Positions 27,783 through 36,066 of a stretch of 64,000 nucleotides of DNA are shown in pieces. The notes under the pieces are model-generated. The model searched no databases and was not told the origin of the DNA. It saw only the letters and a program-made list of their open reading frames with translations. How positions within the stretch are numbered: the stretch's first letter is position 1; the number at the start of each line of letters is the position of its first letter. Source of the DNA: Candidatus Binataceae bacterium (lineage in GTDB: Bacteria > Desulfobacterota > Binatia > Binatales > Binataceae); assembly GCA_036495685.1 (NCBI GenBank), contig DASXMJ010000051.1:23874-87873 (forward strand), read 5' to 3'. A program made the translations under genes and the position numbers.

Positions 27783-29162
27783 CTACCCGCCGGTATCCTC
27801 GAACGCTCCCACGTCGGGCGTGTAGTTCTCAAATCTTGTGTACTGGCTTAGGTAGGTCAGCTTGGCGGTGTCGGTGGGACCGTTACGCTGCTTGGCCACG
27901 ATAACTTCGGCAACGCCCGGCTCTTTGGTGTCACGATGGTACATCTCGTCGCGATAGATAAAGCCGATTACGTCGGCGTCCTGCTCGATGGCGCCCGATT
28001 CGCGCAGGTCGGCGAGCAGGGGTCGACGGTCGGGTCGCGTCTCGACCTGCCGGTTTAGCTGCGAAAGCGCGAGCACCGGCACTCCCAACTCCTTGGCAAG
28101 CGCCTTGAACGATCGCGAGATTTCCGAGATTTCCTTCTCGCGCGATTCGCCCGGCCGTGACGCGCGCATCAACTGCAGGTAGTCCACCACGATGAGTCCG
28201 AGATTACACGATCGGTCGCGCTTGAGCCGGCGGCACTTGGCCTTGAGTTGAATCGGCGTGATGTCGGTCGAATCATCGATGAGGATGGTGGCCTGGCTTA
28301 GGCGGTCGGCAGCGCTTATCAGCTTCGGAAAATCGTCGTGCTTTAGGTAGCCGGTCCGGACCTTGGCGCTGTCCACCCGCGCGTCGGCGCACAGCATGCG
28401 CAAGGAGAGCTGCTCCTTGGCCATTTCGAGGGAAAAGAAGGCGACTCCGACCGGCGGATCTGCATACATGGCCGCGTGCGCGGCGATGTTCAGGGCCATC
28501 GCGGTTTTCCCCATCGACGGTCGTGCGGCGAGAATAATCAGCTCCGATGGTTGCAACCCCGCGGTTATCCGATCTAGGTCGATGAAGCCGGTCGGCACCC
28601 CCGTGACCAGTTCCTTGCGCTCGTACAACCGCTCGATCAGTGCGATCGACATCGGGGTGATTTCTTTCATCGAGTGAAACGAGGGCCGGATTCGCCGTTC
28701 CGCAATTTCAAAAACACGATGCTCGGCCTCGTCCAGGTACTCGTCGACGTTGGGCGGGCCCTCGTACGCGCCGGCCGCGATTTCTGTGGAGACCGATGCC
28801 AGGCTGCGCAGGATGGCTTTCTCGCGCACCATTCTCGCGTAGTAGGTGATGTTGGAGGCGGTCGGAACGATGGAGGCTAGCTCGGCGATGTAGGTAGGAC
28901 CACCGATCGATTCCAGCTTGCCGTTTTTCTTAAGCCAGTCTTTCAGCGTGATCGCGTCGACCGGCGACGGCAGATCCGTGAGTTCGATCATCGCGCGATA
29001 AATTTCGCGGTGTGAGTCGCGGTAGAAATCCTCGGGAATCAGAATCTCGAGCGCGTGGTTGATCGCTTCGTTGTCGAGCAGGATCGCTCCGAGCACACAC
29101 TGCTCCGCTTCGAGATTTTGAGGGGGAACGCGCCTTAGAATGTCGTCCGCAACAGCCGCCAC
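27783..29162 (-). CDS. dnaB: replicative DNA helicase DnaB
   Basis: A 459-residue hexameric helicase that unwinds DNA ahead of the fork. The N-terminal primase-interacting domain begins with VPPQNLEAEQCVLGAILLD. The RecA-like domain has Walker A ARPSMGKTAMALNIA, the Walker B strand LIVVDYLQLM and LSQLNRQVETRPDRRPLLADLRESG. No intein interrupts the usual insertion points. The start is GTG, with a GGAAGG site about eight bases upstream. In many relatives rplI precedes dnaB, while here a rhomboid gene does. Confidence 0.97.
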   Translation of the reverse strand: MAAVADDILRRVPPQNLEAEQCVLGAILLDNEAINHALEILIPEDFYRDSHREIYRAMIELTDLPSPVDAITLKDWLKKNGKLESIGGPTYIAELASIVPTASNITYYARMVREKAILRSLASVSTEIAAGAYEGPPNVDEYLDEAEHRVFEIAERRIRPSFHSMKEITPMSIALIERLYERKELVTGVPTGFIDLDRITAGLQPSELIILAARPSMGKTAMALNIAAHAAMYADPPVGVAFFSLEMAKEQLSLRMLCADARVDSAKVRTGYLKHDDFPKLISAADRLSQATILIDDSTDITPIQLKAKCRRLKRDRSCNLGLIVVDYLQLMRASRPGESREKEISEISRSFKALAKELGVPVLALSQLNRQVETRPDRRPLLADLRESGAIEQDADVIGFIYRDEMYHRDTKEPGVAEVIVAKQRNGPTDTAKLTYLSQYTRFENYTPDVGAFEDTGG

Positions 29163-29293
29163 CGTACCACCACCTTCCGGACCCGCACGTCGATTTCAGA
29201 AGGTCGGGATTATTCGCAAACCACGGGTCGCCTTCAAGAGTCTTTTATCAATTGACATCTTATCCCAACCGTTTTGAACAGGATATCCACAGG

Positions 29294-30010
29294 TCATCGA
29301 ACCCGCCGACGAGACGGTTCTCTCCGTGCCAGCAGTGGTCCGAGCGCGATGCCGAACAGGAATCCACCGATATGCGCCCACCAGGCAACCCCTCCCGCAG
29401 GAGCCCCCTGTGACCCGCCCATCAGGCCCGCGTAGAGTTGCACCGCGAACCAAAGCAGCAGGTAGATGACCGCGGGAACCTCGATCACCTGAATAAAAAT
29501 GAACACCGGCAGGATGGTTGTGATACGGCCACGCGGATAGAAGATGAAATAGGCGCCCAATACCCCCGCGATCGCCCCCGATGCGCCGATAACTGGAATC
29601 TCCGATTGGGGGGCGATCGAAATGGTCGCCACCGCGGCGGCAATTCCGGCCGCGAGGTAGAAACCCAAAAATCGTAGGCTTCCCAGGCGCCATTCGACGC
29701 CGGCCCCAAAAATGAACAGGTAGAGCATATTGCCTGCGACGTGCAGAACTCCGCCGTGCACAAACATGGAGGTGACGAGCGTCAGCATGGGTCGCAGGCC
29801 CGCGCTCGGTGCGTCCGGCCCCGCTCCCCAGTGAAATACATCGAGCGACGCGCCGACCTGGGCGGGAATCATCGCATAGCGCCGCACAAAACCTTCGACT
29901 TGCCCACCGAGCGAGAATTCGTAGGCAAACACCGCCAGGTTCGCGAGAATTAGCAGCGTGTTGATCGGCGTGAAGCGGCGTTTCGTCGAGCTGTCACGCA
30001 GAGGGATCAT
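29294..30010 (-). CDS. rhomboid-family intramembrane serine protease
   Basis: A 238-residue membrane protease with six or seven transmembrane helices. The catalytic Ser144 lies in GASGAIAG and the partner His213 in WWAHIGGF. The oxyanion-side residues FVHGGVLHVAGNMLYL (84-99, with His85, His90 and Asn94) are present. The loop between helices 1 and 2 is long (about 35-75), as in the bacterial rhomboids of this type. It is read in the same direction as dnaB, 131 bases upstream. Substrates are unknown. Confidence 0.9.
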   Translation of the reverse strand: MIPLRDSSTKRRFTPINTLLILANLAVFAYEFSLGGQVEGFVRRYAMIPAQVGASLDVFHWGAGPDAPSAGLRPMLTLVTSMFVHGGVLHVAGNMLYLFIFGAGVEWRLGSLRFLGFYLAAGIAAAVATISIAPQSEIPVIGASGAIAGVLGAYFIFYPRGRITTILPVFIFIQVIEVPAVIYLLLWFAVQLYAGLMGGSQGAPAGGVAWWAHIGGFLFGIALGPLLARREPSRRRVR

Positions 30011-30205
30011 CCACCAGCACCCATCGCAGCACCGCGCCGTATGCTAGCGGTTAGTGATAGCGATGCGCGAGACGTGCGCTTGAGCAGCGGCAACTTGTAT
30101 GCGAGATAGGAAGACGGCCTCACGTCGTGGGGCTTACCTGCGCATCCGGCGCATTGGCCGCCGGCAATCGTGCGCGGTACGGGCAATCATTCAGGAGGTA
30201 TTGCG

Positions 30206-30925
30206 ATGGAAATCGTCTCGCAGGAAGTCAGCGTCGGGAGCGAGAAAATGCCTTGTCATCTGGCACGTCCGGCGTCGGGCGGTCCCTATCCGAGTCTAGT
30301 CGTCGTGATGGAGGCATTTGGGCTCAACGATCACATCAAGAACATCACCGGGCGTTTCGCGGCTGAAGGCTTCGTGGCAATTGCCCCGAATCTCTACTTC
30401 CGCCAACCCAACAACGTGGTCGCGTACAACGATCTGCCGGGCGCCTTTCGCCTGATGGGATCGCTCAACGACGATCAGGTCGTCGCGGACATGACCGGAG
30501 CGATCAACTACCTAAAGACCCTCAAGGAGGCAAAGCCAGCGTTTGGCACGGTGGGATTCTGCATGGGAGGACGGGTCTGTTTCCTTACTGCCTGCCGCAA
30601 TGCCGACGTGAAAGCAACCGCGCCCTACTACGGCGGCGGGATGGTGAGCTCTCGGCAGCCCAGCGAAAAACCGCCAATCGCCTACGTGGAAGGTCTCAAA
30701 GCCCCGGTGCTCGCGTTCTTTGGCGGCAAGGATGCGTTCATACCGCTGACCGAGGTCGACAAGTTCCGCGACGCGCTGAAGAATTCAGGGAAGACCGCGG
30801 ACGTGGTCCTGTATGCCGACGCCGACCACGGTTTCATGTGCGACGATCGCCCGTCGCATCATCCGCAGCACGCCAAGGAAGCCTTTGCCAAGACCATCGC
30901 GTTCTTCAAGCAGAACCTTGGCTGA
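30206..30925 (+). CDS. dienelactone hydrolase-family protein
   Basis: A 239-residue cytosolic alpha/beta hydrolase. The Cys-Asp-His triad of dienelactone hydrolases is visible: Cys in GFCMGGRVCF, Asp in FFGGKDAFIP and His in ADADHGFMCDDR. The VVVMEAFGLN strand carries the Glu that activates the Cys in this family. The ATG at 30206 has an AGGAGGT site six bases upstream, so the longer frame from 30170 is not used. It may act on lactones or esters from aromatic breakdown, but no chlorocatechol pathway gene lies nearby. The small lipoprotein gene follows by 15 bases. Confidence 0.88.
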   Translation: MEIVSQEVSVGSEKMPCHLARPASGGPYPSLVVVMEAFGLNDHIKNITGRFAAEGFVAIAPNLYFRQPNNVVAYNDLPGAFRLMGSLNDDQVVADMTGAINYLKTLKEAKPAFGTVGFCMGGRVCFLTACRNADVKATAPYYGGGMVSSRQPSEKPPIAYVEGLKAPVLAFFGGKDAFIPLTEVDKFRDALKNSGKTADVVLYADADHGFMCDDRPSHHPQHAKEAFAKTIAFFKQNLG

Positions 30926-30940
30926 GCGGATCGTTGGCGC

Positions 30941-31405
30941 ATGACCGATAGCACGCGGGCCGGCGCTCTTGGCCGGCCCGTTTTCTATCTGATGCTGGCC
31001 GGGACGCTGGCGCTGGTCGCCGCCTGCTACTCGACCAGTTATCGGAAGGAAATGGCGGCCACCGTCGACCTGCTAAGCGGGCTCGCCGAGAAACTGGCTG
31101 ATTACTGCGGTGCGGGTTTCAAGGTGGACGACCGCCAGATTTCCTCGGAGGAGATGGGCGAGTTCTACTATGCACTCAACAAGGCCGAGGCCTTTAGGGC
31201 AATGCGGCGCAGCCGAGCCCAACGACTATCCTATCGTGATTTCAGCACCCTGCTTGAGCAGTACGCCGCGTTCGTCCATTCTGCAGACGAATACCGGCTC
31301 GGCGGTCACGTCGACCCCGTGGAGCTCGCCGCTCTGATCGCGCAACGCGATGCGGTCAGGAAGACCGCATCGCGAGTGCGTGGGGACCTGGCCTCAGAAA
31401 AATAG
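30941..31405 (+). CDS. small putative lipoprotein of unknown function
   Basis: A 154-residue protein, not recognised. A hydrophobic stretch (14-28) ends in LVAAC, a good lipobox, after a short N-terminal tail with an Arg, so export and lipidation at Cys29 are likely. The rest is polar and mainly helical by pattern, with no motif known to me. It lies 15 bases after the dienelactone hydrolase gene, suggesting co-transcription, and its stop is one base from the stop of the convergent nitroreductase gene. Confidence 0.6.
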   Translation: MTDSTRAGALGRPVFYLMLAGTLALVAACYSTSYRKEMAATVDLLSGLAEKLADYCGAGFKVDDRQISSEEMGEFYYALNKAEAFRAMRRSRAQRLSYRDFSTLLEQYAAFVHSADEYRLGGHVDPVELAALIAQRDAVRKTASRVRGDLASEK

Positions 31406-31406
31406 C

Positions 31407-32087
31407 TTACCCCTTCCAGCGATTGCCGTAGCGGTCGAGGCAGACCACCTCGCCGACCGGACGACGCCGGATAGGGCCGAACTTGTCGCGCGGGTAGCCG
31501 ATGGGCAGCAGCGCGTAGGTCTGTACCTCGGCAGGCAACCCAACGATCGCCTTAACCTCGTCTTCGTAGAACATGTGGATGGTGGTCAGCACCGTACCCA
31601 GTCCGAAAGCGCGGCAGGCGAGGATGATATTCTGCACCGCCGGATAAATGCTCGATCCCCCCATCCGCGCCAGGTTGCGCATCGCCGCTGCCGCCTCCGG
31701 CGGCAGCTTCGCCGGCTGCCCGCCGACCTGTCCTGGCTGCAGGCAGGCCAGCAGCAGCACCGGCGCCTCGGCCATGTGATCGATCAAGTAGGTGGCCGAC
31801 GCCATCAGCTTGTCGTACTGCTTCTGCTCCATGTGCGCGGGCTTGACCCGGTCGGCGTACAAGGCCATCAGGATTCCGCCTCCCTTGCGATAGACCTCGC
31901 CAAGCTTCCGGCGTTGGTCGGGGTCCTTGACCACCACGAACAGCCAGGTTTGTTCGTTACTCCCCGACGGCGCTCGAATTCCCGCCTCGAGAATCTTGGT
32001 GATCACTTCGTCCGGCACGGGATCCGGTTTAAACCTGCGTAGCGCTCTTGCGGTGTTGATCGCTTCAAAAAGTCCGAACTCTGCCAT
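31407..32087 (-). CDS. nitroreductase-family FMN flavoprotein
   Basis: A 226-residue nitroreductase fold protein that would use FMN and NAD(P)H. The N-terminal ARALRRFKPDPVPDEVI, the APSGSNEQTWLFVVV FMN loop and the GLGTVLTTIHMF segment toward the C-terminus are typical. The ATG at 32087 has a GGAG site eight bases upstream. An in-frame extension to 32201 has no such site. The substrate (nitroaromatic, quinone or other) cannot be told. Confidence 0.88.
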   Translation of the reverse strand: MAEFGLFEAINTARALRRFKPDPVPDEVITKILEAGIRAPSGSNEQTWLFVVVKDPDQRRKLGEVYRKGGGILMALYADRVKPAHMEQKQYDKLMASATYLIDHMAEAPVLLLACLQPGQVGGQPAKLPPEAAAAMRNLARMGGSSIYPAVQNIILACRAFGLGTVLTTIHMFYEDEVKAIVGLPAEVQTYALLPIGYPRDKFGPIRRRPVGEVVCLDRYGNRWKG

Positions 32088-32141
32088 GGGAACACTCCAA
32101 TCTTGGTTTCGGGCGGCATGAGTATCAGCGATCGCCCCCGG

Positions 32142-32177
32142 AAAAAAAAGAGCGGCCGGCAGCAACCTCCGACCGCT
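32142..32177 (-). terminator. intrinsic terminator of the VOC gene
   Basis: On the minus strand AGCGGTCGG pairs with CCGGCCGCT (nine pairs, one G-U) across a nine-base loop, then comes C and eight T. It lies about 33 bases after the stop of the VOC gene and upstream of the nitroreductase start, so it separates the two units. Confidence 0.88.
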
Positions 32178-32210
32178 TTGGCAAGCCTCGATGAGAGCCA
32201 CGCGCCGCGT

Positions 32211-32780
32211 CTATACGGGCGTCCGTTGCGCGGCCTTAGGCTGCTGCGGACCCATCAGCATCTGGTGAACCTTCTTGGCGTCCTCCGGATCGGTGACCAT
32301 CGGCCCGGGCTGGTCATGATGCTTCATGATCTTGTCGTCGGCGGTAAACTCGCGCATGGTCGCGCAATACTCCAGCAGCAGCCCGTTGGGATCGCGGAAG
32401 TAAATCGAGCGGCACCATTCGTGGTCGACCACTGGCGTCACATCGACCCCGCGCTCCTTTAACATCGCGCGCTTTTCTTCCAGCGCCTTCATGTCGTCGC
32501 ACCAGAAGGCAAAGTGATAGAACGCGCCCGGCAGGCCCTGCGCGCTGTTGATATCGGTCGCCCACTCCGCGGGAAGTCCCGGGACCTTCTCCGGGCACAT
32601 GAAGGCGACCAGCGAACCGTCGCCCGTGTTGAGAAAGACGTGTTTGATCTTGCCCTCTTTACCGGTCTCGATAATGTCCGCCCAGGCGACTTCCCAACCG
32701 AGCTTCTTGGTGTAGAACTCAATGGTGCGATCGATGTCGAGTGTGGCCAATCCCAAATGATGCACTCCGGTTCGCTTCAT
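32211..32780 (-). CDS. VOC-superfamily (glyoxalase/dioxygenase-like) protein
   Basis: A 189-residue vicinal-oxygen-chelate protein. The first module opens with GVHHLGLATLDIDRTIEFYTKKLGW, and the second has FYHFAFWCDDMKAL and IYFRDPNGLLLEYCA. His8, the His of FYHFAF and the Glu of LLLEYC are the probable metal ligands. The C-terminal 45 residues extend past the usual fold and are polar. It could be a lyase, isomerase or extradiol-type dioxygenase. It has its own strong terminator. Confidence 0.82.
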   Translation of the reverse strand: MKRTGVHHLGLATLDIDRTIEFYTKKLGWEVAWADIIETGKEGKIKHVFLNTGDGSLVAFMCPEKVPGLPAEWATDINSAQGLPGAFYHFAFWCDDMKALEEKRAMLKERGVDVTPVVDHEWCRSIYFRDPNGLLLEYCATMREFTADDKIMKHHDQPGPMVTDPEDAKKVHQMLMGPQQPKAAQRTPV

Positions 32781-32886
32781 CGCGGAACCCTCCTGAACGG
32801 TAGTTCAGACCGTGTGCTCACCATTTAAGTCTCGCACCCGGTGTTTGTCAAAACATCTGACCGATCCTTCAAGCACACCCGCAACT

Positions 32887-35628
32887 CTAGTGATTCAGCT
32901 GAGGCGCGGGCTGCCCCAGCTCTTGTCCGAGCGTCTGCATCTCTGCGCCGAACGCGGTCCAGTTCCCCGCCCGCAAAGCATCCATGGCACGATTGTAGTG
33001 CTGCGAAGCAGACTGGAGATTGGCCCCCGCCGGCGCGCCCGCCACCGTAGCGGGCGCCACGGCCATGGCGAGCACCGGCGCTGCAGGGGCCGGTGCTGCG
33101 ATAAACAGCGCCTGCAGGGTAGCCTCGAGCGTCTCGCCCATTACCACGCGATCGCTGTACGACGCGATCACTCTCTGCAATTCGGGAAGTTGTCCATTCT
33201 CCGCACGAATATAGAGCGGCTCGACGTATAGCAGCGAGTCCTGGATCGGAATGACGATAAGGTTTCCGAAGACTACCTTGGAGCCCATCTGGTTCCACAG
33301 CGACAACTGCCGAGAGATTTCGGGGTTCTGGTTGATACGCGCCTGGATCTGATAGGGCCCGTAAAACAATCGATCTTTGGAAAATGCGTATTCGAAGAGA
33401 TGGCCGTAGTCGTCCCCGTCGCAGCGCGCTGCGAGCCACGAGATCATATTGTCACGCCCCTGCGGCACCATCGGCAGCATCAGGATGTATTCGGCGGTGG
33501 TCTCTCTCGGCAGCCGCATGATTACGTAGTAAGGCTGCATCGCGATGACCTGGTCGCCGTAGTTCTCACGCGGAAATCCCCACAGATCCTCGCGGTTGTA
33601 AAACACCTGGGGGTCGGTCATGTGGTAGGTGCGATAGATGTCCGCCTGGATCAGAAACAGATCTTCCGGATAGCGAATGTGCTGGCGCAGGTCGCCGGGC
33701 ATCTGCGACATGGGCTTGAACAGGGCCGGGAAAATCCGCTCCCAGGTCTGAATCACCGGATCCTCGGGGTCGGCCACGTAAAATTCGGTGGTGCCGCTGT
33801 ATGCGTCGACGACCACCTTCACCGAGTTGCGGATATAGTTGATCTGATCGGCATTGCGTTGTGAATAAGGATAATGATCGCTGGTGGTGTAGGCGTCGAC
33901 GATCCAGGCTATGTGTCCATCGCGAATGATTGGATACGGATCACGATCGAGCACGAGGAACGGCGCGATATACGAGATGCGCTGGGTGATGTTGCGCCGG
34001 AACATGATCCTGCTCTTCGGCACGATGTTTTCTGTAACCAGCAGGTTGATGTCTCTGTAGAAGATGCTGAACAGCAGGCGTCTTAAGAATCCCGACACCA
34101 GCACCCCGCCCTCGCCCGAGTAGAAACCGAAGACATTCTGCGCTCCCTTCGGATAGTTGAACTCGGGCGTCGCCGCATTGACGATCGCGTAATTGTCTGG
34201 TTGTTCGCCGAAATATATCCCCGGCTGATCGATCTTGAAGCCAACGTTGGAAACTGGCGGGATGTCCTTGATGAAAAAGATGGGCAGTCCTTCGGAGTCT
34301 TTGGCGTTGACCGGACCCATCGCGACCCCCACCCCATGAGTAAATTTCAGATGCTGATTAACCCAGGTTTGCGCGTTTTCGGGGAGCTGGTCGATGTTCA
34401 TCTCGCGCGCCGAGAGCATGACCTCCGTGTAGTTGCCGTTGATCGTGTAGCGATCGATGTCGACGTCCTTGAAGTCGTAATACAGGCGGATTTCCTGGAG
34501 TTGCCGGTAGGTCGCAATTAGCGGTCGTGGATCCCACAGACGAATGTTCTTGATGGTGGGCGCGTCCTGCTCGACACTGGCCATGGTGAGCGTTCCCAAC
34601 CCCCCAAACTGCTTCACATCCACGCCGTCGAGCTTGTAGGCACGGCGCGTCATCGCAATGTTGCGCTCGATGTACGGGCGCTCGATGCGCAGTTCGTCGG
34701 GCTTGACCCACAATCGCTCGATGACCGGCTGCGCAAAATTCAGCAGGAGGGAAGGTCCGAACGATATGATCGCCGCGACCACGAGCCGGGCCAGCCCGCG
34801 CTCGGTCAGGTTGGCAAAACAAACCACCGCGGCGAGCAGCGAGAACACTACCAGCAGCCACAGTCCGGGCTGCCACAAAATCGCATCCACGTAGCGGAGA
34901 CCGAAGACCACCCCGTTGGTGTGAAGCAGCAGATTGAAGCGCGCCAGCCAGAACCCGAAAGCGCGCTGGAGAAAGAACAGCCCCAGCAGGACCGACGCGT
35001 GTGCGGCTACCGCGGGCGCAATCCTGGGCGGCGTCTCCCGGAAATCAAGCGCCCCACGCGACCAATAGACCGCCGCCGCGACCGCCCCCGCCAGGAAAAT
35101 GACCAGAAGCGCTGCGTCCCGCAGTTCTTCAAGCAACGGCAGCGCGAAGACGTAGAACCCCACGTCGTGGCCAAACGCGCTTTCCTTCACGCCGAAAGGA
35201 ACGTGATAAAACCCCTTCAGATACACGTCCCAGCTTGCGGCTTCGCCCTGCGCCACGAATATGGCGAGTACCGCGGAACCCGCGATGACAATCGCCCGCC
35301 ACGGCACCCGGTCGCCCAGCGTGCGGATCAACTCCGGCAGATTGACCTCGGCGCCCTCGCCGGGTCGCCGAACCACCCGCAAGCGTTCGCGGTCCCGGCT
35401 TAAGGCGACGGCCGCCAGTCCGCTGACCACGATCGTGGCGAACGCGAAGACCCAAACGGCCGCGAAGATAGCAACTTCCGCCTTGATGGTCGTTGCAAAG
35501 ACGCTTCCATAGCCGAGTGCGCGAAACCACAGCAGATCGACAAAGAACTGGTCGGTAATCGAGAGCAGAATGCCGCCCACCAGGACGACGACCGCCACCA
35601 GGCCCAGAAGGATTGTCCGTGGTCGCAT
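32887..35628 (-). CDS. UPF0182-family large membrane protein
   Basis: A 913-residue protein of the uncharacterised UPF0182 (COG1615) family. The first 300 or so residues hold about seven transmembrane segments. The remainder is a large domain, probably extracytoplasmic, with family segments such as ERPYIERNIAMTRRAYKLD, HGVGVAMGPVN and YPEDLFLIQADIYRTYHM. The C-terminal tail (about 850-913) is Ala/Pro-rich and then helical. Length agrees with the family. The small DUF1232-like gene lies nine bases upstream on the same strand. No function is established for the family. Confidence 0.9.
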   Translation of the reverse strand: MRPRTILLGLVAVVVLVGGILLSITDQFFVDLLWFRALGYGSVFATTIKAEVAIFAAVWVFAFATIVVSGLAAVALSRDRERLRVVRRPGEGAEVNLPELIRTLGDRVPWRAIVIAGSAVLAIFVAQGEAASWDVYLKGFYHVPFGVKESAFGHDVGFYVFALPLLEELRDAALLVIFLAGAVAAAVYWSRGALDFRETPPRIAPAVAAHASVLLGLFFLQRAFGFWLARFNLLLHTNGVVFGLRYVDAILWQPGLWLLVVFSLLAAVVCFANLTERGLARLVVAAIISFGPSLLLNFAQPVIERLWVKPDELRIERPYIERNIAMTRRAYKLDGVDVKQFGGLGTLTMASVEQDAPTIKNIRLWDPRPLIATYRQLQEIRLYYDFKDVDIDRYTINGNYTEVMLSAREMNIDQLPENAQTWVNQHLKFTHGVGVAMGPVNAKDSEGLPIFFIKDIPPVSNVGFKIDQPGIYFGEQPDNYAIVNAATPEFNYPKGAQNVFGFYSGEGGVLVSGFLRRLLFSIFYRDINLLVTENIVPKSRIMFRRNITQRISYIAPFLVLDRDPYPIIRDGHIAWIVDAYTTSDHYPYSQRNADQINYIRNSVKVVVDAYSGTTEFYVADPEDPVIQTWERIFPALFKPMSQMPGDLRQHIRYPEDLFLIQADIYRTYHMTDPQVFYNREDLWGFPRENYGDQVIAMQPYYVIMRLPRETTAEYILMLPMVPQGRDNMISWLAARCDGDDYGHLFEYAFSKDRLFYGPYQIQARINQNPEISRQLSLWNQMGSKVVFGNLIVIPIQDSLLYVEPLYIRAENGQLPELQRVIASYSDRVVMGETLEATLQALFIAAPAPAAPVLAMAVAPATVAGAPAGANLQSASQHYNRAMDALRAGNWTAFGAEMQTLGQELGQPAPQLNH

Positions 35629-35637
35629 CAGGGTGAG

Positions 35638-35952
35638 CTACTGTCCGCGTGCGATCCTGCTCACATGTTCGCGCACGACTTCGGGCGGACTGAGCCAGAC
35701 CAGGATCTTGAAGGCGAGGACTCCGACCACAAGCCAGCCGATCTCACCGAGAATGGGAACCAGGTCCAGCTCCATTGCCGGCGGCGACATCATGAGGAGC
35801 AACGCGAGCACCGGTACCAACTTTGCCAGCAGCGGGACCCGCGGATCCTTCATCAGCCGCCAGAAAACGCGAACGAACTGCGGCAGGTACCCGACCAGCC
35901 GGCTCAGCTGAAGCGGCGGGAGAAAGTGCATGCGCAAGAATTGCCAGAACAT
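35638..35952 (-). CDS. small DUF1232/YkvA-like membrane protein
   Basis: A 104-residue protein with two hydrophobic segments (about 44-57 and 68-86). The order DPRVPLLAKLVP, then MSPPAMELDLVPILGEIGW, then LSPPEVVREH resembles the DUF1232 (YkvA) layout, where a DxxPxLAK segment precedes an SPxDLxP segment. The usual SPID is not exact here. It lies directly upstream of the UPF0182 gene and is probably co-transcribed with it. The role is unknown. Confidence 0.55.
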   Translation of the reverse strand: MFWQFLRMHFLPPLQLSRLVGYLPQFVRVFWRLMKDPRVPLLAKLVPVLALLLMMSPPAMELDLVPILGEIGWLVVGVLAFKILVWLSPPEVVREHVSRIARGQ

Positions 35953-36066
35953 CGAGACTTCCCGGTGAAACTAATCTAGCACACGGCCCGCCGAATGTTG
36001 CCACCTTCCAACGGTGGTTTGTCTTCGCTCGTGGTAAGCTCAGGTGGGAGGAAGGAGGGCGGCGGA

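Noticed and set aside
29283..29291. DnaA-box-like ATATCCACA near dnaB
   Set aside because: A single site with one mismatch is expected by chance. There is no cluster, no AT-rich unwinding stretch and no dnaA or dnaN, so no origin is claimed.
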